From Mycetocola_B reblochoni (GTDB lineage Bacteria > Actinomycetota > Actinomycetes > Actinomycetales > Microbacteriaceae), in NCBI RefSeq assembly GCF_003667525.1, contig NZ_RCUW01000002.1:248001-312000 (forward strand): a DNA stretch of 64,000 nt. The letters are read 5' to 3'. The position numbers were made by a program, and so were the translations under genes. The stretch's first letter is position 1. Every line of letters begins with the position of its first letter. The notes beneath the pieces were generated by a model. The model ran no database searches, was not told the origin of the DNA, and saw only the letters and a list, made by a program, of their open reading frames with translations. Positions 48,153-57,710 of the stretch are shown piece by piece.

Positions 48153-48721
48153 CCGGCCCGAGCACGGCGGCGGTCCGCCCCCAGCGGTCACGCCCCGTCC
48201 GCGGGCGGCGTGGCCGCGTGGCGCGACGGACGGCCGCGCTGGCCCTCGCCGGAGCGGTGCTGCTGCTCCCGTCCGCGCTCGACCCGACCCCGACCGACGC
48301 CGCGTTCACCTCCGACGCCGCCGCCGGCGCCGCGGTCGGCTCAGTGGTCCTGGCCGCACCGGGAACGCTGGGCTGCACCCAGAACTACGTGATCCTGGTC
48401 GGCACCTCGGCCACCATCTCCTGGCCAGCACCCACGGTGACGCAGCCGAACACGCAGTACGAGGTCACCGTCACGCAGGGGAACAACACCGACAGCTACC
48501 TCGTCCCCGGCGAGTACAGCACGACGTTCAGCCCCGGACTGCTGGGGCTCGGAGGCCTCATCGACTTCCTGTTCACCAACGGGACGGCGACGGTCAGCGT
48601 TCGCACCGTCGCCATCGATCCCGCCACGGGGGCGACGACGTGGTCATCGCCCCCGTCCTCCCGCAGTGTGCGGGTCGTGTTGCCCGTGCTTGGACTCATC
48701 GGCGGCTTCTTCTGCAGCTGA
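48149..48721 (+). CDS. Small secreted protein of the SipW operon
   Basis: A 190-residue exported protein with a basic leader, the hydrophobic segment TAALALAGAVLLLPSALDP and then TDAAFTSDAAAGAAVGS, the AFTxxA pattern often seen after SipW-type or actinobacterial fibre signals. The remainder looks like one fibronectin-type beta-sandwich (ISWPAPTVTQPNTQYEVTVT) and ends with a hydrophobic GLIGGFFCS. The start overlaps the peptidase stop (ATGA). No anchor motif. Function unknown; its position suggests a structural or assembly role. Confidence 0.72.
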   Translation: MTGPSTAAVRPQRSRPVRGRRGRVARRTAALALAGAVLLLPSALDPTPTDAAFTSDAAAGAAVGSVVLAAPGTLGCTQNYVILVGTSATISWPAPTVTQPNTQYEVTVTQGNNTDSYLVPGEYSTTFSPGLLGLGGLIDFLFTNGTATVSVRTVAIDPATGATTWSSPPSSRSVRVVLPVLGLIGGFFCS

Positions 48722-48743
48722 CCGGCCAGACGGTCAGGCCGGT
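48721..48743. terminator. Hairpin at the end of the SipW operon
   Basis: ACCGGCC / GGCCGGT 7-bp stem with a 9-base loop, beginning in the stop codon of the last operon gene and facing the convergent oxidoreductase gene. Confidence 0.5.
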
Positions 48744-48799
48744 GCCGCGGCCGAGGCGGTGGTCGGCCGGGCATCCCGCACCATCCGAGCCACCCGCGG

Positions 48800-50242
48800 C
48801 TAGTGGAGCCCGAGCTCCGGCACGGCCACCCCGCGGTCGGCCAGCGCCGTCCTCGCCGCGAGGTAGCCGCCCATACCGTGGATCCCCGGCCCCGGCACCG
48901 CCGACGACGACGCCAGGTAGAGCCCGGCGGCCGGCGTCCGCCACGGCTGGGGCGAGAGCACAGGGCGGGCCAGGAGCTGGGCGATCGTCGCCGCGCCCGA
49001 GGAGATGTCACCCCCGACGTAGTTGGCGTTCAGGGCCTCTTCGTCGGCGGCGGTCGTCGCGTGGACGCCCAGCACCCGCTGCCGCAGACCCGGCGCGTGC
49101 GACTCGATGCGATCGAGGATGGCCTCGCGCATGTCGCGCGTGGAACCGGACGGGACGTGCGTGTACGCCCAGAGCACGTGGCCGCCCGCGGGGGCACGGC
49201 TGTCGTCGACGACGCTCGGCTGGGCGATGAGCACATAGGGGGTGTCGGGATACCGGCCCGCAGCGACCTCGTTCTCGGCGTGCAGCGTCTCGCGCCAGCT
49301 GCCGCCGAGGTGCACCGTCGGAGCGGCGGCGAGCTCCGGTCGCGTCCACGGCACCGGCCCGTCCAGGGCCACGTCGATCTTCGCCACCGCGTTGCCGTAG
49401 CGGAACCGGCGCAGCGCCGCGGCGTAGCGGTCGGGCAGCCGCTCGCCCGCCAGCCGCACCAGCTCGCGCGCCGAGGTGTCGGCGATGACGACCTCGGCGT
49501 CGGCGAACTCGGCGAGGTCGTCGACCCTGCGCCCCACCGTGACGCGTCCGCCGTGCGCGAGGAGGTCGTCGATCATCGCTCCGGCGACGGCGGAGGCCCC
49601 GCCGCGCGGGGCCGGCCAGCCGCCCGGCGCGTGCGCGTGGGCGGCGAGGGCGAGCCCCACGGCCGCTCCGCTCAGGCTCGGCAGCCGGCTGATCGCGTGC
49701 GCGGCGACGCCGGCCAGGAGCGAGGGCGCGTCCTCGGAGCCGAAGCGGCCACGCCACCACGGCCCGGCCTGCTCGAGCACCCTCGCACCGAAGCGCGCCG
49801 CCGTGACGGGGTGCCGGGGCAGGCGCAGCAGCGAGTTCATCGACAGCTCGGCGACGTCGTCGATGCGCTCCGACAGAGGGCCGAGAAGTGAGCGGTAGGC
49901 GGCCGCGTCCGGACCGAGGCGCTCCGCGGTGCGCTCGATGTCCCTGTACGCCACCGCCGCCCTGCTCGGGCTGATCGACTGGGCGTAGGAGATGTCGGCG
50001 GCGAGGTACTCGACGCGACGCTGCAGCTGGAATGCGCGGAAGAACGGCGAGGTGATCGCCATCGGGTGGATCGCCGAGCACACGTCGTGACGGAAACCCG
50101 GCACCGTCAGCTCCCGGGTGCGCAGCCCCCCTCCGGCGTCGTCGGCCGCCTCGACGACCTCGACGTCCATCCCGGCGCGCGCGAGCACGACCGCCGCGCT
50201 CAGGCCGTTGGGGCCCGAGCCGATGACGACCGCGCGCGACAC
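48800..50242 (-). CDS. Phytoene-desaturase-like FAD oxidoreductase
   Basis: A 480-residue flavoprotein of the CrtI/NAD(P)-FAD amine-oxidase superfamily. Dinucleotide motif VVIGSGPNGLSAAVVLARAG, then GGGLRTRELTVPGF, and the C-terminal FAD-binding stretch LYLASSSAVPGPGIHGMGGY. No other carotenoid genes adjoin, and the GSGPNGL subgroup is mostly uncharacterised (retinol saturase/desaturase-like), so a carotenoid substrate is uncertain. GTG start, 3 bases after the ackA stop, so it may be cotranscribed with pta-ackA. Confidence 0.83.
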   Translation of the reverse strand: MSRAVVIGSGPNGLSAAVVLARAGMDVEVVEAADDAGGGLRTRELTVPGFRHDVCSAIHPMAITSPFFRAFQLQRRVEYLAADISYAQSISPSRAAVAYRDIERTAERLGPDAAAYRSLLGPLSERIDDVAELSMNSLLRLPRHPVTAARFGARVLEQAGPWWRGRFGSEDAPSLLAGVAAHAISRLPSLSGAAVGLALAAHAHAPGGWPAPRGGASAVAGAMIDDLLAHGGRVTVGRRVDDLAEFADAEVVIADTSARELVRLAGERLPDRYAAALRRFRYGNAVAKIDVALDGPVPWTRPELAAAPTVHLGGSWRETLHAENEVAAGRYPDTPYVLIAQPSVVDDSRAPAGGHVLWAYTHVPSGSTRDMREAILDRIESHAPGLRQRVLGVHATTAADEEALNANYVGGDISSGAATIAQLLARPVLSPQPWRTPAAGLYLASSSAVPGPGIHGMGGYLAARTALADRGVAVPELGLH

Positions 50243-50245
50243 GGC

Positions 50246-51457
50246 TCAGCCGCCCGCGGTCGTGGCGCCGGGGTCGACGATCGACAGCGTCTGCCTGGCG
50301 ATCTCGAGCTCCTCGTTGGTGGGGACGACGAGCACCGTCACCTCGGAGTCGTCCGCGGAGATGACCCGCGCGCCCCGCTCGGGTGAGGCGTTGCGCTCCG
50401 GGTCGAGGACGATGCCGAGCCGGTCGAGCCCGGCGAGTGCCCGCTCCCGCACCAGTGGCGTGTTCTCACCGACGCCGGCGGTGAAGACGATCGTGTCGAC
50501 GAGCCCGAGCTGGGCGTAGTAGGCGCCGATGTAGGCGCGCAGCCGGTGCACGTACACGTCGAGAGCGCTGACCGCTGCGGGGACGCCCTCCTCCGCGTGG
50601 GCGATGAGCTCGCGCATGTCGCCGTCGCCGGAGAGCCCGAGGATGCCGCTGCGGCGGTTGAGCAGGTCGTCCAGCTCGGGGACCGTCATGTGGGTCTTGC
50701 GGTGCAGCTGGAACAGCACGGCCGGGTCGAGGTCGCCCGAGCGGGTGCCCATCACCAGGCCCTCCAGCGGGGTGAGTCCCATCGACGTCTCCACCGACTC
50801 GCCGCCGCGGATCGCGCAGGCGGAGGCGCCGTTGCCGAGGTGGAGGACGATCTGGTTGAGCTCCGCCAGCGGGCGGCCGAGGAACGCGGCGGTCGCCTCG
50901 GAGACGAACTTGTGCGAGGTCCCGTGGAAGCCGTAGCGGCGCAGGCGGTGACGGTCGGCGAGCTCGCGGTCGATCGCGTAGCGCCACGCCGCCTCCGGCA
51001 GGGTCCGGTGGAAGGCGGTGTCGAACACGACCACGTGCGGGATGGACGGGAAGGCGAGCTCGGCGGCGGAGATGCCCTGCAGGTGCGCCGGGTTGTGCAG
51101 CGGCGCGAGCTCGGCGATGTCGGCGATGTTGATCTTCACCAGCTCGGTGACGAGCGTCGGCTCGAAGAAGCGCTTCCCCCCGTGGACGACGCGGTGGCCG
51201 ACGGCGACGGGAGGGAACAGCTCCAGGCTCGGCCCGAGCGTCGCGAACGCCTCCTGCATCACCGTGAAGCCGTGGGTGTGGTCGGTGATCGGCAGCTCCC
51301 GCACGATCTTGCCGTCCGCGTTGGAGTGCACGACGGCGCCCATGTCCTGGCCGATGCGCTCGATGAGCCCCGAGGCGTGCACCTGCTCGGTCTCGACGTC
51401 GATCAGCTGGTACTTGAACGACGACGACCCGGAGTTGACGACGAGGACGACGCTCAT
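50246..51457 (-). CDS. ackA: Acetate kinase
   Basis: A 403-residue kinase interconverting acetyl phosphate and acetate with ATP. It shows VNSGSSSFKYQL, GHRVVHGG, FDTAFH, YGFHGTSHK, the ATP site HLGNGASACA and FTAGVGENTP, all standard. The ATG overlaps the pta stop (ATGA), so the pair is translated together. With pta it makes acetate during overflow or recovers it at high concentration, while acs scavenges low acetate. Confidence 0.98.
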   Translation of the reverse strand: MSVVLVVNSGSSSFKYQLIDVETEQVHASGLIERIGQDMGAVVHSNADGKIVRELPITDHTHGFTVMQEAFATLGPSLELFPPVAVGHRVVHGGKRFFEPTLVTELVKINIADIAELAPLHNPAHLQGISAAELAFPSIPHVVVFDTAFHRTLPEAAWRYAIDRELADRHRLRRYGFHGTSHKFVSEATAAFLGRPLAELNQIVLHLGNGASACAIRGGESVETSMGLTPLEGLVMGTRSGDLDPAVLFQLHRKTHMTVPELDDLLNRRSGILGLSGDGDMRELIAHAEEGVPAAVSALDVYVHRLRAYIGAYYAQLGLVDTIVFTAGVGENTPLVRERALAGLDRLGIVLDPERNASPERGARVISADDSEVTVLVVPTNEELEIARQTLSIVDPGATTAGG

Positions 51458-53571
51458 GCCGTCGCCGCCTGGATCGCGGTGATGGCCACAGTGTTGACGA
51501 TGTCCTGCACGAGTGCTCCTCTGCTCAGGTCGTTGATCGGCTTGTTCAGCCCCTGCAGGACCGGCCCGATGGCGACCGCGCCCGCCGAGCGCTGCACGGC
51601 CTTGTACGTGTTGTTGCCGGTGTTGAGGTCGGGGAAGACGAACACGGTCGCCCGGCCGGCGACGGCCGACCCGGGCAGCTTGGCCTTGGCCACGGCCGCG
51701 TCGGCGGCGGCGTCGTACTGGATGGGTCCCTCGACCTGCAGCTCGGGAGCGCGCTCGCGTAGCAGCGCGGTCGCCTCGCGGACCTTGTCGACGTCGGCCC
51801 CCGTGCCGGACGAGCCGGTCGAGTAGGACAGCATCGCGACGAGCGGGTCGATGCCGAACTGGGCCGCCGTCGCCGCCGACGACACCGCGATGTCGGCCAG
51901 CTGCGGGGCGGTCGGGTCGGGGATGACCGCGCAGTCGCCGTAGACGAGCACGCGGTCGGCGAGCGCCATGAGGAACACGCTGGACACGACGCCGACGCCG
52001 GGGCGCGTCTTGATGATCTCGAAGCCGGGACGGATGGTGTGCGCGGTGGTGTGCGCCGCGCCGGAGACCATGCCGTCCGCGAGCCCGGTGTGCACCATCA
52101 TCGTGCCGAAGTAGCTGACGTCGGTCACCGTCTCCATCGCCTGCTCCAGCGTGACGCCCTTGTGCGCCCTCAGCCGCTGGTACTCCTCGGCGAAGCGCAG
52201 CCGGAGCACCGGGTCGAACGGCGACGTGACGGTCGCCGCCCTGAGGTCGAGGCCGAGCTCGATGGCCCTGGCGCGGACCTCGATCTCCTCGCCGAGGATG
52301 GTGAGATCGGCGATCCCGCGCGCGAGCACGGTGTGGGCGGCGCGGAGGATCCTGTCGTCCTCCCCCTCGGGCAGCACGATGCGCTTGCCCGCGCTGCGGG
52401 CGCGCTCGATGAGGCGGTACTCCAGCATGAGGGGCGTGACGACCTCGGTGCCGCTCAGCTGCAGCCGGTCGACCAGCGCGGCGACGTCGACGTGGGTCTC
52501 GAACAGCGACAGCGCGGTGTCGTACTTGCGCTGGGAGTCGGCGGCGAGGCGGCCCCTGGTGCGCATGATCCGCACGGCCGTCTCGTAGCTGCCGTAGGGG
52601 GACGTGATGATCGGCAGCTTGCTGTCGAGGCCGTCGAGCAGCCGGGTCACGCTGTCGGGCAGCGGGAACCCGCCGTTGACGACGACGCCGGACACGGAGG
52701 GGAAGGTCTCGGACTTCTGCGCGAGCAGCACGGCGAGCAGCACCTCCGACCGGTCGGCCGGGACGACGACGATGGCACCGTCGAGCAGGCGGTCGAGGAC
52801 GTTCTCCATCGACATGGCCGAGACGACGACGCCGAGCGCCTCGCGGCTGAGCAGGGAGGCGTCGCCGCCGACGAGTGTGCCGTCGACGGACTCGAGGACG
52901 CTCTGCACGGTGGGCGAGTTGAGCACGGCGTCCTCGGGGATCGCCCAGACGGGCACCTCGGGCAGCTCCGCGGCGAGCGCGGTGCCGATCGCCCGGCTGA
53001 TGCCGTCGAGCGCGGCCGGGTCGGCGCGGTTGGCGATGACGGCGAGCAGCTCGGCGTGCTCGCCCCGGAGCTCGGCGACGGCGACCTCGGTGAGGTGACG
53101 CAGGTCCTCGGCGCTGCGGGGCAGGCTGCGGCCGAGCTCCTCCTCGCCGCCCTGGTGCTGGCGCCCGCCGAGCACGAGCAGCACCGGGGAGCCCAGGTTG
53201 GCGGCGACGCGGGCGTTGAAGCGGAGCTCGGTCGGGCTGCCGACGTCGGTGTAGTCACTGCCGATGACGATCACGACGTCGAACCGGGACTGCAGCGACT
53301 GGTAGCGCTCCACGATCTGGCCGAGGGCTCGCTCCGGGTCCTCGTGGACGGCCTCGTAGCTGACGCCGATGCTCTCGTCGTAGTCCTGGTCGAGGCTGGG
53401 GTGGTCGAGCAGCAGCTCGAGCACGTAGTCGCGGCGGTCGCTGCTGCGCGCCACGGGACGGAACACGCCGACCCGCGGGCTCGTGCGCCCGACGGCGTCG
53501 AGCAGTCCGAGGACGATCGTGGATTTGCCGGTGTGCCCCTCTGCGGAGGTGATGTAGATGCTCTGCGCCAC
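51454..53571 (-). CDS. pta: Phosphate acetyltransferase, long form with DRTGG domain
   Basis: A 705-residue enzyme interconverting acetyl-CoA and acetyl phosphate. The N-terminal CobQ/MinD-like P-loop region (YITSAEGHTGKSTIVLGLLD) and a middle DRTGG domain are followed by the catalytic domain (about 370-700: LPEGEDDRILRAAHTVL, SMLSYSTGSSGTGADV, FVFPDLNTGNNTYKAVQRSA). This is the regulated Pta class II found in many bacteria. Upstream 153 bases are shared with the divergent DUF3616 gene. Confidence 0.97.
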   Translation of the reverse strand: MAQSIYITSAEGHTGKSTIVLGLLDAVGRTSPRVGVFRPVARSSDRRDYVLELLLDHPSLDQDYDESIGVSYEAVHEDPERALGQIVERYQSLQSRFDVVIVIGSDYTDVGSPTELRFNARVAANLGSPVLLVLGGRQHQGGEEELGRSLPRSAEDLRHLTEVAVAELRGEHAELLAVIANRADPAALDGISRAIGTALAAELPEVPVWAIPEDAVLNSPTVQSVLESVDGTLVGGDASLLSREALGVVVSAMSMENVLDRLLDGAIVVVPADRSEVLLAVLLAQKSETFPSVSGVVVNGGFPLPDSVTRLLDGLDSKLPIITSPYGSYETAVRIMRTRGRLAADSQRKYDTALSLFETHVDVAALVDRLQLSGTEVVTPLMLEYRLIERARSAGKRIVLPEGEDDRILRAAHTVLARGIADLTILGEEIEVRARAIELGLDLRAATVTSPFDPVLRLRFAEEYQRLRAHKGVTLEQAMETVTDVSYFGTMMVHTGLADGMVSGAAHTTAHTIRPGFEIIKTRPGVGVVSSVFLMALADRVLVYGDCAVIPDPTAPQLADIAVSSAATAAQFGIDPLVAMLSYSTGSSGTGADVDKVREATALLRERAPELQVEGPIQYDAAADAAVAKAKLPGSAVAGRATVFVFPDLNTGNNTYKAVQRSAGAVAIGPVLQGLNKPINDLSRGALVQDIVNTVAITAIQAATA

Positions 53572-53724
53572 GGTCCCAGCCTATCCGCCGGGCGGGCGGG
53601 CTGACCACGGGCGGCACGGAACCTCCAGGACACCGGCAGCACCCCTGCCGGCCACCGGTGGTTCACCTCGATCCGCTGTGCTGGGGCATTCACCCCCCGC
53701 CCCATCCGTCGAACAGGACCCGTC

Positions 53725-56619
53725 ATGTCCACACCCCCGTCCCCCGTCCGTCCTCGCCTGCCGCGTGCGCCGCGCCCCGGTCGCCGCCTGGCCCTGCCGG
53801 TCCTGCTCGGAGCCGCCCTCGTTGCGCCGTTCGCCCTCCCTGGCGCCCCGTCGGCCGCGATCGCGGCCGGGACCTCGGCTGACCCCGCCGCCGTGGACCG
53901 TCTGGCCGTGTCCGTCGTCGGCGACGGGACCGGTCTGGCCAAGACGGCCGCCCCCGTGAGCATCCGGCTGACCGACGGCACCGGTGAGCGGACCGGGAGC
54001 GTGACGCTGCCGACGACCGGCTCGGGCGACGGTTCCCACGCCCTGACGCTCGGTGGCACGGCCGACCAGCAGGGCGCCCTGCAGCAGTCCGCCGACCACA
54101 GCGTGGTGACACTCGGCGGCTACGACGCCGCACCGGGCAGCGCCGCGCCCAACACCACCGCTGCCCCCGCGGTGCCGCGCGTCGTCGGCAGCGTCGACGC
54201 CGCGGGGACGGTCGACGTGTCGACCTCGCTCGCGGACGCGTTCTCGCTCCGTCACATCCGCGGCGCCGTCAGCGTCGACGGCAGCGGCTTCCTCGTCGCC
54301 GGCCACGGCGGCGACGCGGCCGCGTCCAAGGCCGGCGTCGTGTGGGCTCCCCGCGGGAGCAGCCTGCCGACGCCGCTGGTGTCGGGCTCCGACGCGCTCA
54401 ACAACGCGCGCGTCCCGGTCATCGCCGACGGAAGCGTCTACGTCTCCAGCGACCGCTCCGGCCACGCGGGCGTCAACCTCGTCGGCGCGCTCGACCCCTC
54501 GGGCACGGTGCCCTCGCCCGGTTTCACGCTCGTCGCGGCCGCCCCGGCGGGCGCCGAGGTCGCGCACGACTTCGCCTTCGTTGACGACGAGCTGTACGTC
54601 GGATACACCGAGGGCAGCGCCGCCGGCATCGTCAAGTACGTCGACTCCGGCAGCGGCTACCGCGCGGTCGGCAGCTACCCCGGAGCCTTCTGGGGCCTGA
54701 CCGCGCGCGCCGCCGGCGACGACACCGTCGTCTACGCGGTGAAGGGGTCGGAGCAGGGCAACAGCCTCGTCCGCCTGCTCGACACCGGCGACGACACCCT
54801 TCGCGCGTCGGAGACGGTCATCTCCGTCGCCGAGCAGGGCACCGCGTACCGCGGGGTCGCGTTCGCGCCCGGCTACGATCCGGTCGACACCCCCCTCGAC
54901 CCGGAGCCGGTCGCGCCCGAGCTGTCGTGGACAGCGCGCGTGGCCGGTGGCGCGGGCGGAGCCCTCGGCGCCGTCCTCGGCGGCGACGCCAATCCGGTCG
55001 CCCGCGGAACCGTGACGGACGCGGACGGTCGCGAGGTGCGCCTGACCGCGTCGTCCTCCGACCAGGAGGTGGTCGCCGACGACGCCATCGAGGTGCGCCG
55101 CGACGGCGACGCCTTCACGCTCGCCGCGACGCCGTCGGCCGCCGGTTCGGCGACGATCACGGTGACGGCGAGCGCCGGCGAGGGCGAGCAGTCGGCCTCC
55201 CGCGGGCTGGCGCTGGACTACCGCGTCCTCGACACCCCGGCCGACGCGAGCGCGACCGTCCAGTTCGGCATGTCCGACGCCTCGGCCGCCGTGGACGTCG
55301 GGGACGGGCACCTGCTCGTCGCCGACGACGACTCCAACGAGCTTCGGCTGTTCGGCCCCGACGGTGGCGAGGCCGTCGCCGAGTTCGACCTGGACGCGGC
55401 CGTCCCCCCGCTGCAGAGCGGGGAGGCGCACGACCTGGAGGCGCAGGCCCGCGTCGGCGACACCGTGTACTGGGTGGGCTCGCTCGGCAACTCGCGCAGC
55501 GGCAAGATCCGGCCGGACCGCGACGTCGTCATCCGCACTGAGCTCGACGGCTCGGGCGCAGCCACGACGGCGGAGGTGACCGGCTTCGCCCACGGCCTCC
55601 GCGACGCGCTCGTCGACTGGGACCACGCCGGGCTGCATGGACTCGGTGCCGACCGCTTCGGCTTCGCCGCGGCCACGGAGGAGGGTTCCTCCGCGGAGGG
55701 CCCGCGGTCGCTGAACGTCGAGGGCGCGGCGATCGCGCCGGACGGCACCACGCTGTGGCTGGGGTTCCGGTCGCCGCTGGTCCCTGGCACCGCCCGTTCC
55801 GCGTCGGCCGCGGACGAGCGCGCGCTGATCGTCCCTGTCGCCGACGTCGACGACGTCGTCTCCGGTGCGGAGGCGGTGGTCGGCGAGCCGATCCTCATCG
55901 ACCTCGGCGGGCGGGCGATCCGCGACATGGTCCGCGCCGACGACGACGGCTACCTCATCCTCGCCGGGAGCGCCGACGATGCCGGCGACTTCGCGGTGTT
56001 CACCTGGACCGGCGATCCGGCGCAGGCCCCCGTCCGCTCGACCGCCCCGCTCGGCCTCGAGGGCTGGGAGGGGTCGTACGAGGCGGCGGTCGGCGTCTCC
56101 TCGACCGCGGACGGCCAGCGGATCCGCGTCCTGCAGGACGACGGCACGGTTCCGCTCTACGGCGACGGCACCGCGGCCCAGGACCTCGGCTCGACCGAGC
56201 TCAAGGCCTTCGTCGCGCACGACTACGTCCTCTCGACGGGGACCGGGGAGCCGGGTGGCTCCGACTCCGACGGGGCGGGGGCCGGCGCGGACGTCGACGG
56301 GACAGGCACGAGCGGGTCAGAGGGATCCGGCACGTCCGACGGGACAGGCACGAGCGGGGCAGAGGGGACGGACGGGGCCGCGGACGGCAGCGCGGACGTG
56401 ACCTCGGACGACGGTGCGGACAGCTCCGGGGCGGCACCCGGTACGGGCGGGACCGACGATGACGCGACGAACGGCGCCGAGGCGGCCTCCCCCGCGAGCG
56501 CGCTGGCCACGACGGGCACGGCCTCCGGCGGTGCGCTCGCACTCGCCGCGCTCCTGATGGCGGCGGGGGTCCTCGCTCTGGGGTCGCTCTCGGCCCGACG
56601 GTCACGGCCGCGGGGCTGA
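53725..56619 (+). CDS. LATTG-anchored surface protein with DUF3616 domain
   Basis: A 964-residue exported protein. Signal peptide ends near SAAIAAG (about residue 48). The N-terminal half reads like a beta-propeller of short repeats (about 60-400, YVSSDRSGHAGVNLVGALD). An Ig-like stretch (about 400-500) leads into DUF3616 (about 512-835: SDASAAVDVGDGHLLVADDD, WVGSLGNSRSGK, NVEGAAIAPDGTTLWLGFR). A Ser/Gly/Thr/Asp stalk with TGTSGSEGS-type repeats then ends in LATTG, a hydrophobic helix and RRSRPR. Wall attachment by a class E sortase is expected. The ATG follows AGGAC. Biochemical role unknown. Confidence 0.82.
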   Translation: MSTPPSPVRPRLPRAPRPGRRLALPVLLGAALVAPFALPGAPSAAIAAGTSADPAAVDRLAVSVVGDGTGLAKTAAPVSIRLTDGTGERTGSVTLPTTGSGDGSHALTLGGTADQQGALQQSADHSVVTLGGYDAAPGSAAPNTTAAPAVPRVVGSVDAAGTVDVSTSLADAFSLRHIRGAVSVDGSGFLVAGHGGDAAASKAGVVWAPRGSSLPTPLVSGSDALNNARVPVIADGSVYVSSDRSGHAGVNLVGALDPSGTVPSPGFTLVAAAPAGAEVAHDFAFVDDELYVGYTEGSAAGIVKYVDSGSGYRAVGSYPGAFWGLTARAAGDDTVVYAVKGSEQGNSLVRLLDTGDDTLRASETVISVAEQGTAYRGVAFAPGYDPVDTPLDPEPVAPELSWTARVAGGAGGALGAVLGGDANPVARGTVTDADGREVRLTASSSDQEVVADDAIEVRRDGDAFTLAATPSAAGSATITVTASAGEGEQSASRGLALDYRVLDTPADASATVQFGMSDASAAVDVGDGHLLVADDDSNELRLFGPDGGEAVAEFDLDAAVPPLQSGEAHDLEAQARVGDTVYWVGSLGNSRSGKIRPDRDVVIRTELDGSGAATTAEVTGFAHGLRDALVDWDHAGLHGLGADRFGFAAATEEGSSAEGPRSLNVEGAAIAPDGTTLWLGFRSPLVPGTARSASAADERALIVPVADVDDVVSGAEAVVGEPILIDLGGRAIRDMVRADDDGYLILAGSADDAGDFAVFTWTGDPAQAPVRSTAPLGLEGWEGSYEAAVGVSSTADGQRIRVLQDDGTVPLYGDGTAAQDLGSTELKAFVAHDYVLSTGTGEPGGSDSDGAGAGADVDGTGTSGSEGSGTSDGTGTSGAEGTDGAADGSADVTSDDGADSSGAAPGTGGTDDDATNGAEAASPASALATTGTASGGALALAALLMAAGVLALGSLSARRSRPRG

Positions 56620-56655
56620 GCGCCGACGATCGCGACGCGCCCCGCAGCGCACACG

Positions 56656-56690
56656 GTGAGGGGCGGGTGCCGAACGGCCCCGCCCCTCAC
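56656..56690 (+). terminator. Terminator of the DUF3616 gene
   Basis: 12-bp stem GTGAGGGGCGGG / CCCGCCCCTCAC with an 11-base loop, 37 bases after the stop codon. It also insulates against the convergent SRP RNA. Confidence 0.85.
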
Positions 56691-56725
56691 TCGCCCGGGA
56701 CGCCCATCGTCCGGAAAAGAAAAAT

Positions 56726-56813
56726 GACCCCCCGCGCACCCGCCAGAGCCCGGTTACCCTTGCTACGTTTCCGTCCTGGGGGAGTTGGCCTGGATGGCGC
56801 CACGCGGGGAGCC
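56726..56813 (-). ncRNA. ffs: Signal recognition particle 4.5S-type RNA
   Basis: On the minus strand an 88-nt hairpin RNA whose ends pair (GGCTCCCCGCG near 56813 with CGCGGGGGGTC near 56726). The apical part is SRP domain IV: AACTCCCCCAGG, then ACG-GAAA-CGT, then AGCAAGGG, giving the symmetric internal loop CAGG/AGCA that binds Ffh. A TTTTTCTTTT run follows as terminator, and a TAGGCT -10-like element lies at 56821-56826. Actinobacterial small SRP RNA has this size. The tetraloop is GAAA instead of the usual GGAA. It sits close to a tRNA-Ser gene, as in other actinobacteria. Confidence 0.9.
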
Positions 56814-56924
56814 GGGGACCAGCCTACCGCAGCGGCGCTCCCTCCACGACCACCGGGGCGCGATGGCCTGCACGGCCACGGCGGCCGCCGTGCGTCCGCG
56901 CCGAGGTCTCGTTAGCATCGCAGT

Positions 56925-57644
56925 ATGTCCACGATCGTCATCGCCGGTGGCCACGGCCACATCGGCCTGCTCCTGGCCCGCCAACTCCGCGACGCCGGCG
57001 ACGAGCCCGTCGCCCTGATCCGCAACCCCGACCACGCCGAGGAGGTGACGGCCGCCGGGGCCGAACCGCTCATCCTCGACCTCGAGAACATCGAGGCGCA
57101 CGAGCTCGCGGCAGCGATCTCCGGCGCCGACGCGGTCGTGTTCGCCGCGGGGGCCGGGCCCAACAGCGGTCCGGAGCGCAAGCTGACCGTCGACAGGGAC
57201 GGAGCCATCCTGCTCGCCGCCGCCGCGCAGCTGGCTGGCGTCGACCGCTTCGTCATGATCTCGGCGATGGCCGCCGACGACTACGACGCCGACTCCGACG
57301 ACGTGTTCCAGATCTACCTCAAGGCCAAGGCCGACGCCGACAGGGCGCTGCGCAACAGCGACCTGGACTGGACCATCATCCGCCCCGGCGGCCTCACCGA
57401 TGACGAGCCGACCGGTCGCGTCACCATCGCCGAGAGCACCGGCAGGGGCACCATCCCCCGCGCCGACGTCGCCGCGCTCGTCGTCGCCTCGCTCGCCGAG
57501 CCGGAGACCACGGCCGCGCAGTTCGAGGCGATCAGCGGTGACACCCCCATCGCCGAGGCGCTGGCCGCCCTCGCGCCCGCGGACGAGCCGCGGGAGGGCA
57601 CCGCGTCGGACCCCGGCGCGCAGGCCCCCGCCGCCGAGGGGTGA
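56925..57644 (+). CDS. NAD(P)-binding atypical SDR (YwnB/NmrA-like)
   Basis: A 239-residue Rossmann protein. IVIAGGHGHIGLLLARQL (residues 4-21), VVFAAGAGPNSG, FVMISAMAADDY, and the YLKAKADADRAL segment in place of the classical YxxxK. The WTIIRPGGLTDDEPTG string marks the NAD(P)H-binding SDR a5-type family. No ribosome site: TAGCAT (56913-56918) lies six bases before the ATG, which suggests a leaderless transcript. Substrate unknown. Confidence 0.87.
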   Translation: MSTIVIAGGHGHIGLLLARQLRDAGDEPVALIRNPDHAEEVTAAGAEPLILDLENIEAHELAAAISGADAVVFAAGAGPNSGPERKLTVDRDGAILLAAAAQLAGVDRFVMISAMAADDYDADSDDVFQIYLKAKADADRALRNSDLDWTIIRPGGLTDDEPTGRVTIAESTGRGTIPRADVAALVVASLAEPETTAAQFEAISGDTPIAEALAALAPADEPREGTASDPGAQAPAAEG

Positions 57645-57710
57645 CGCCCGCGGGTGGTCACACCCGTCACCGAGTTATGGCTAAGATGGTCAGGTCGCCT
57701 CGTGCGACCC

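Noticed and set aside
52039..53604. 521-codon plus-strand frame opposite pta
   Set aside because: No recognisable motifs; pta is complete and well conserved on the other strand.
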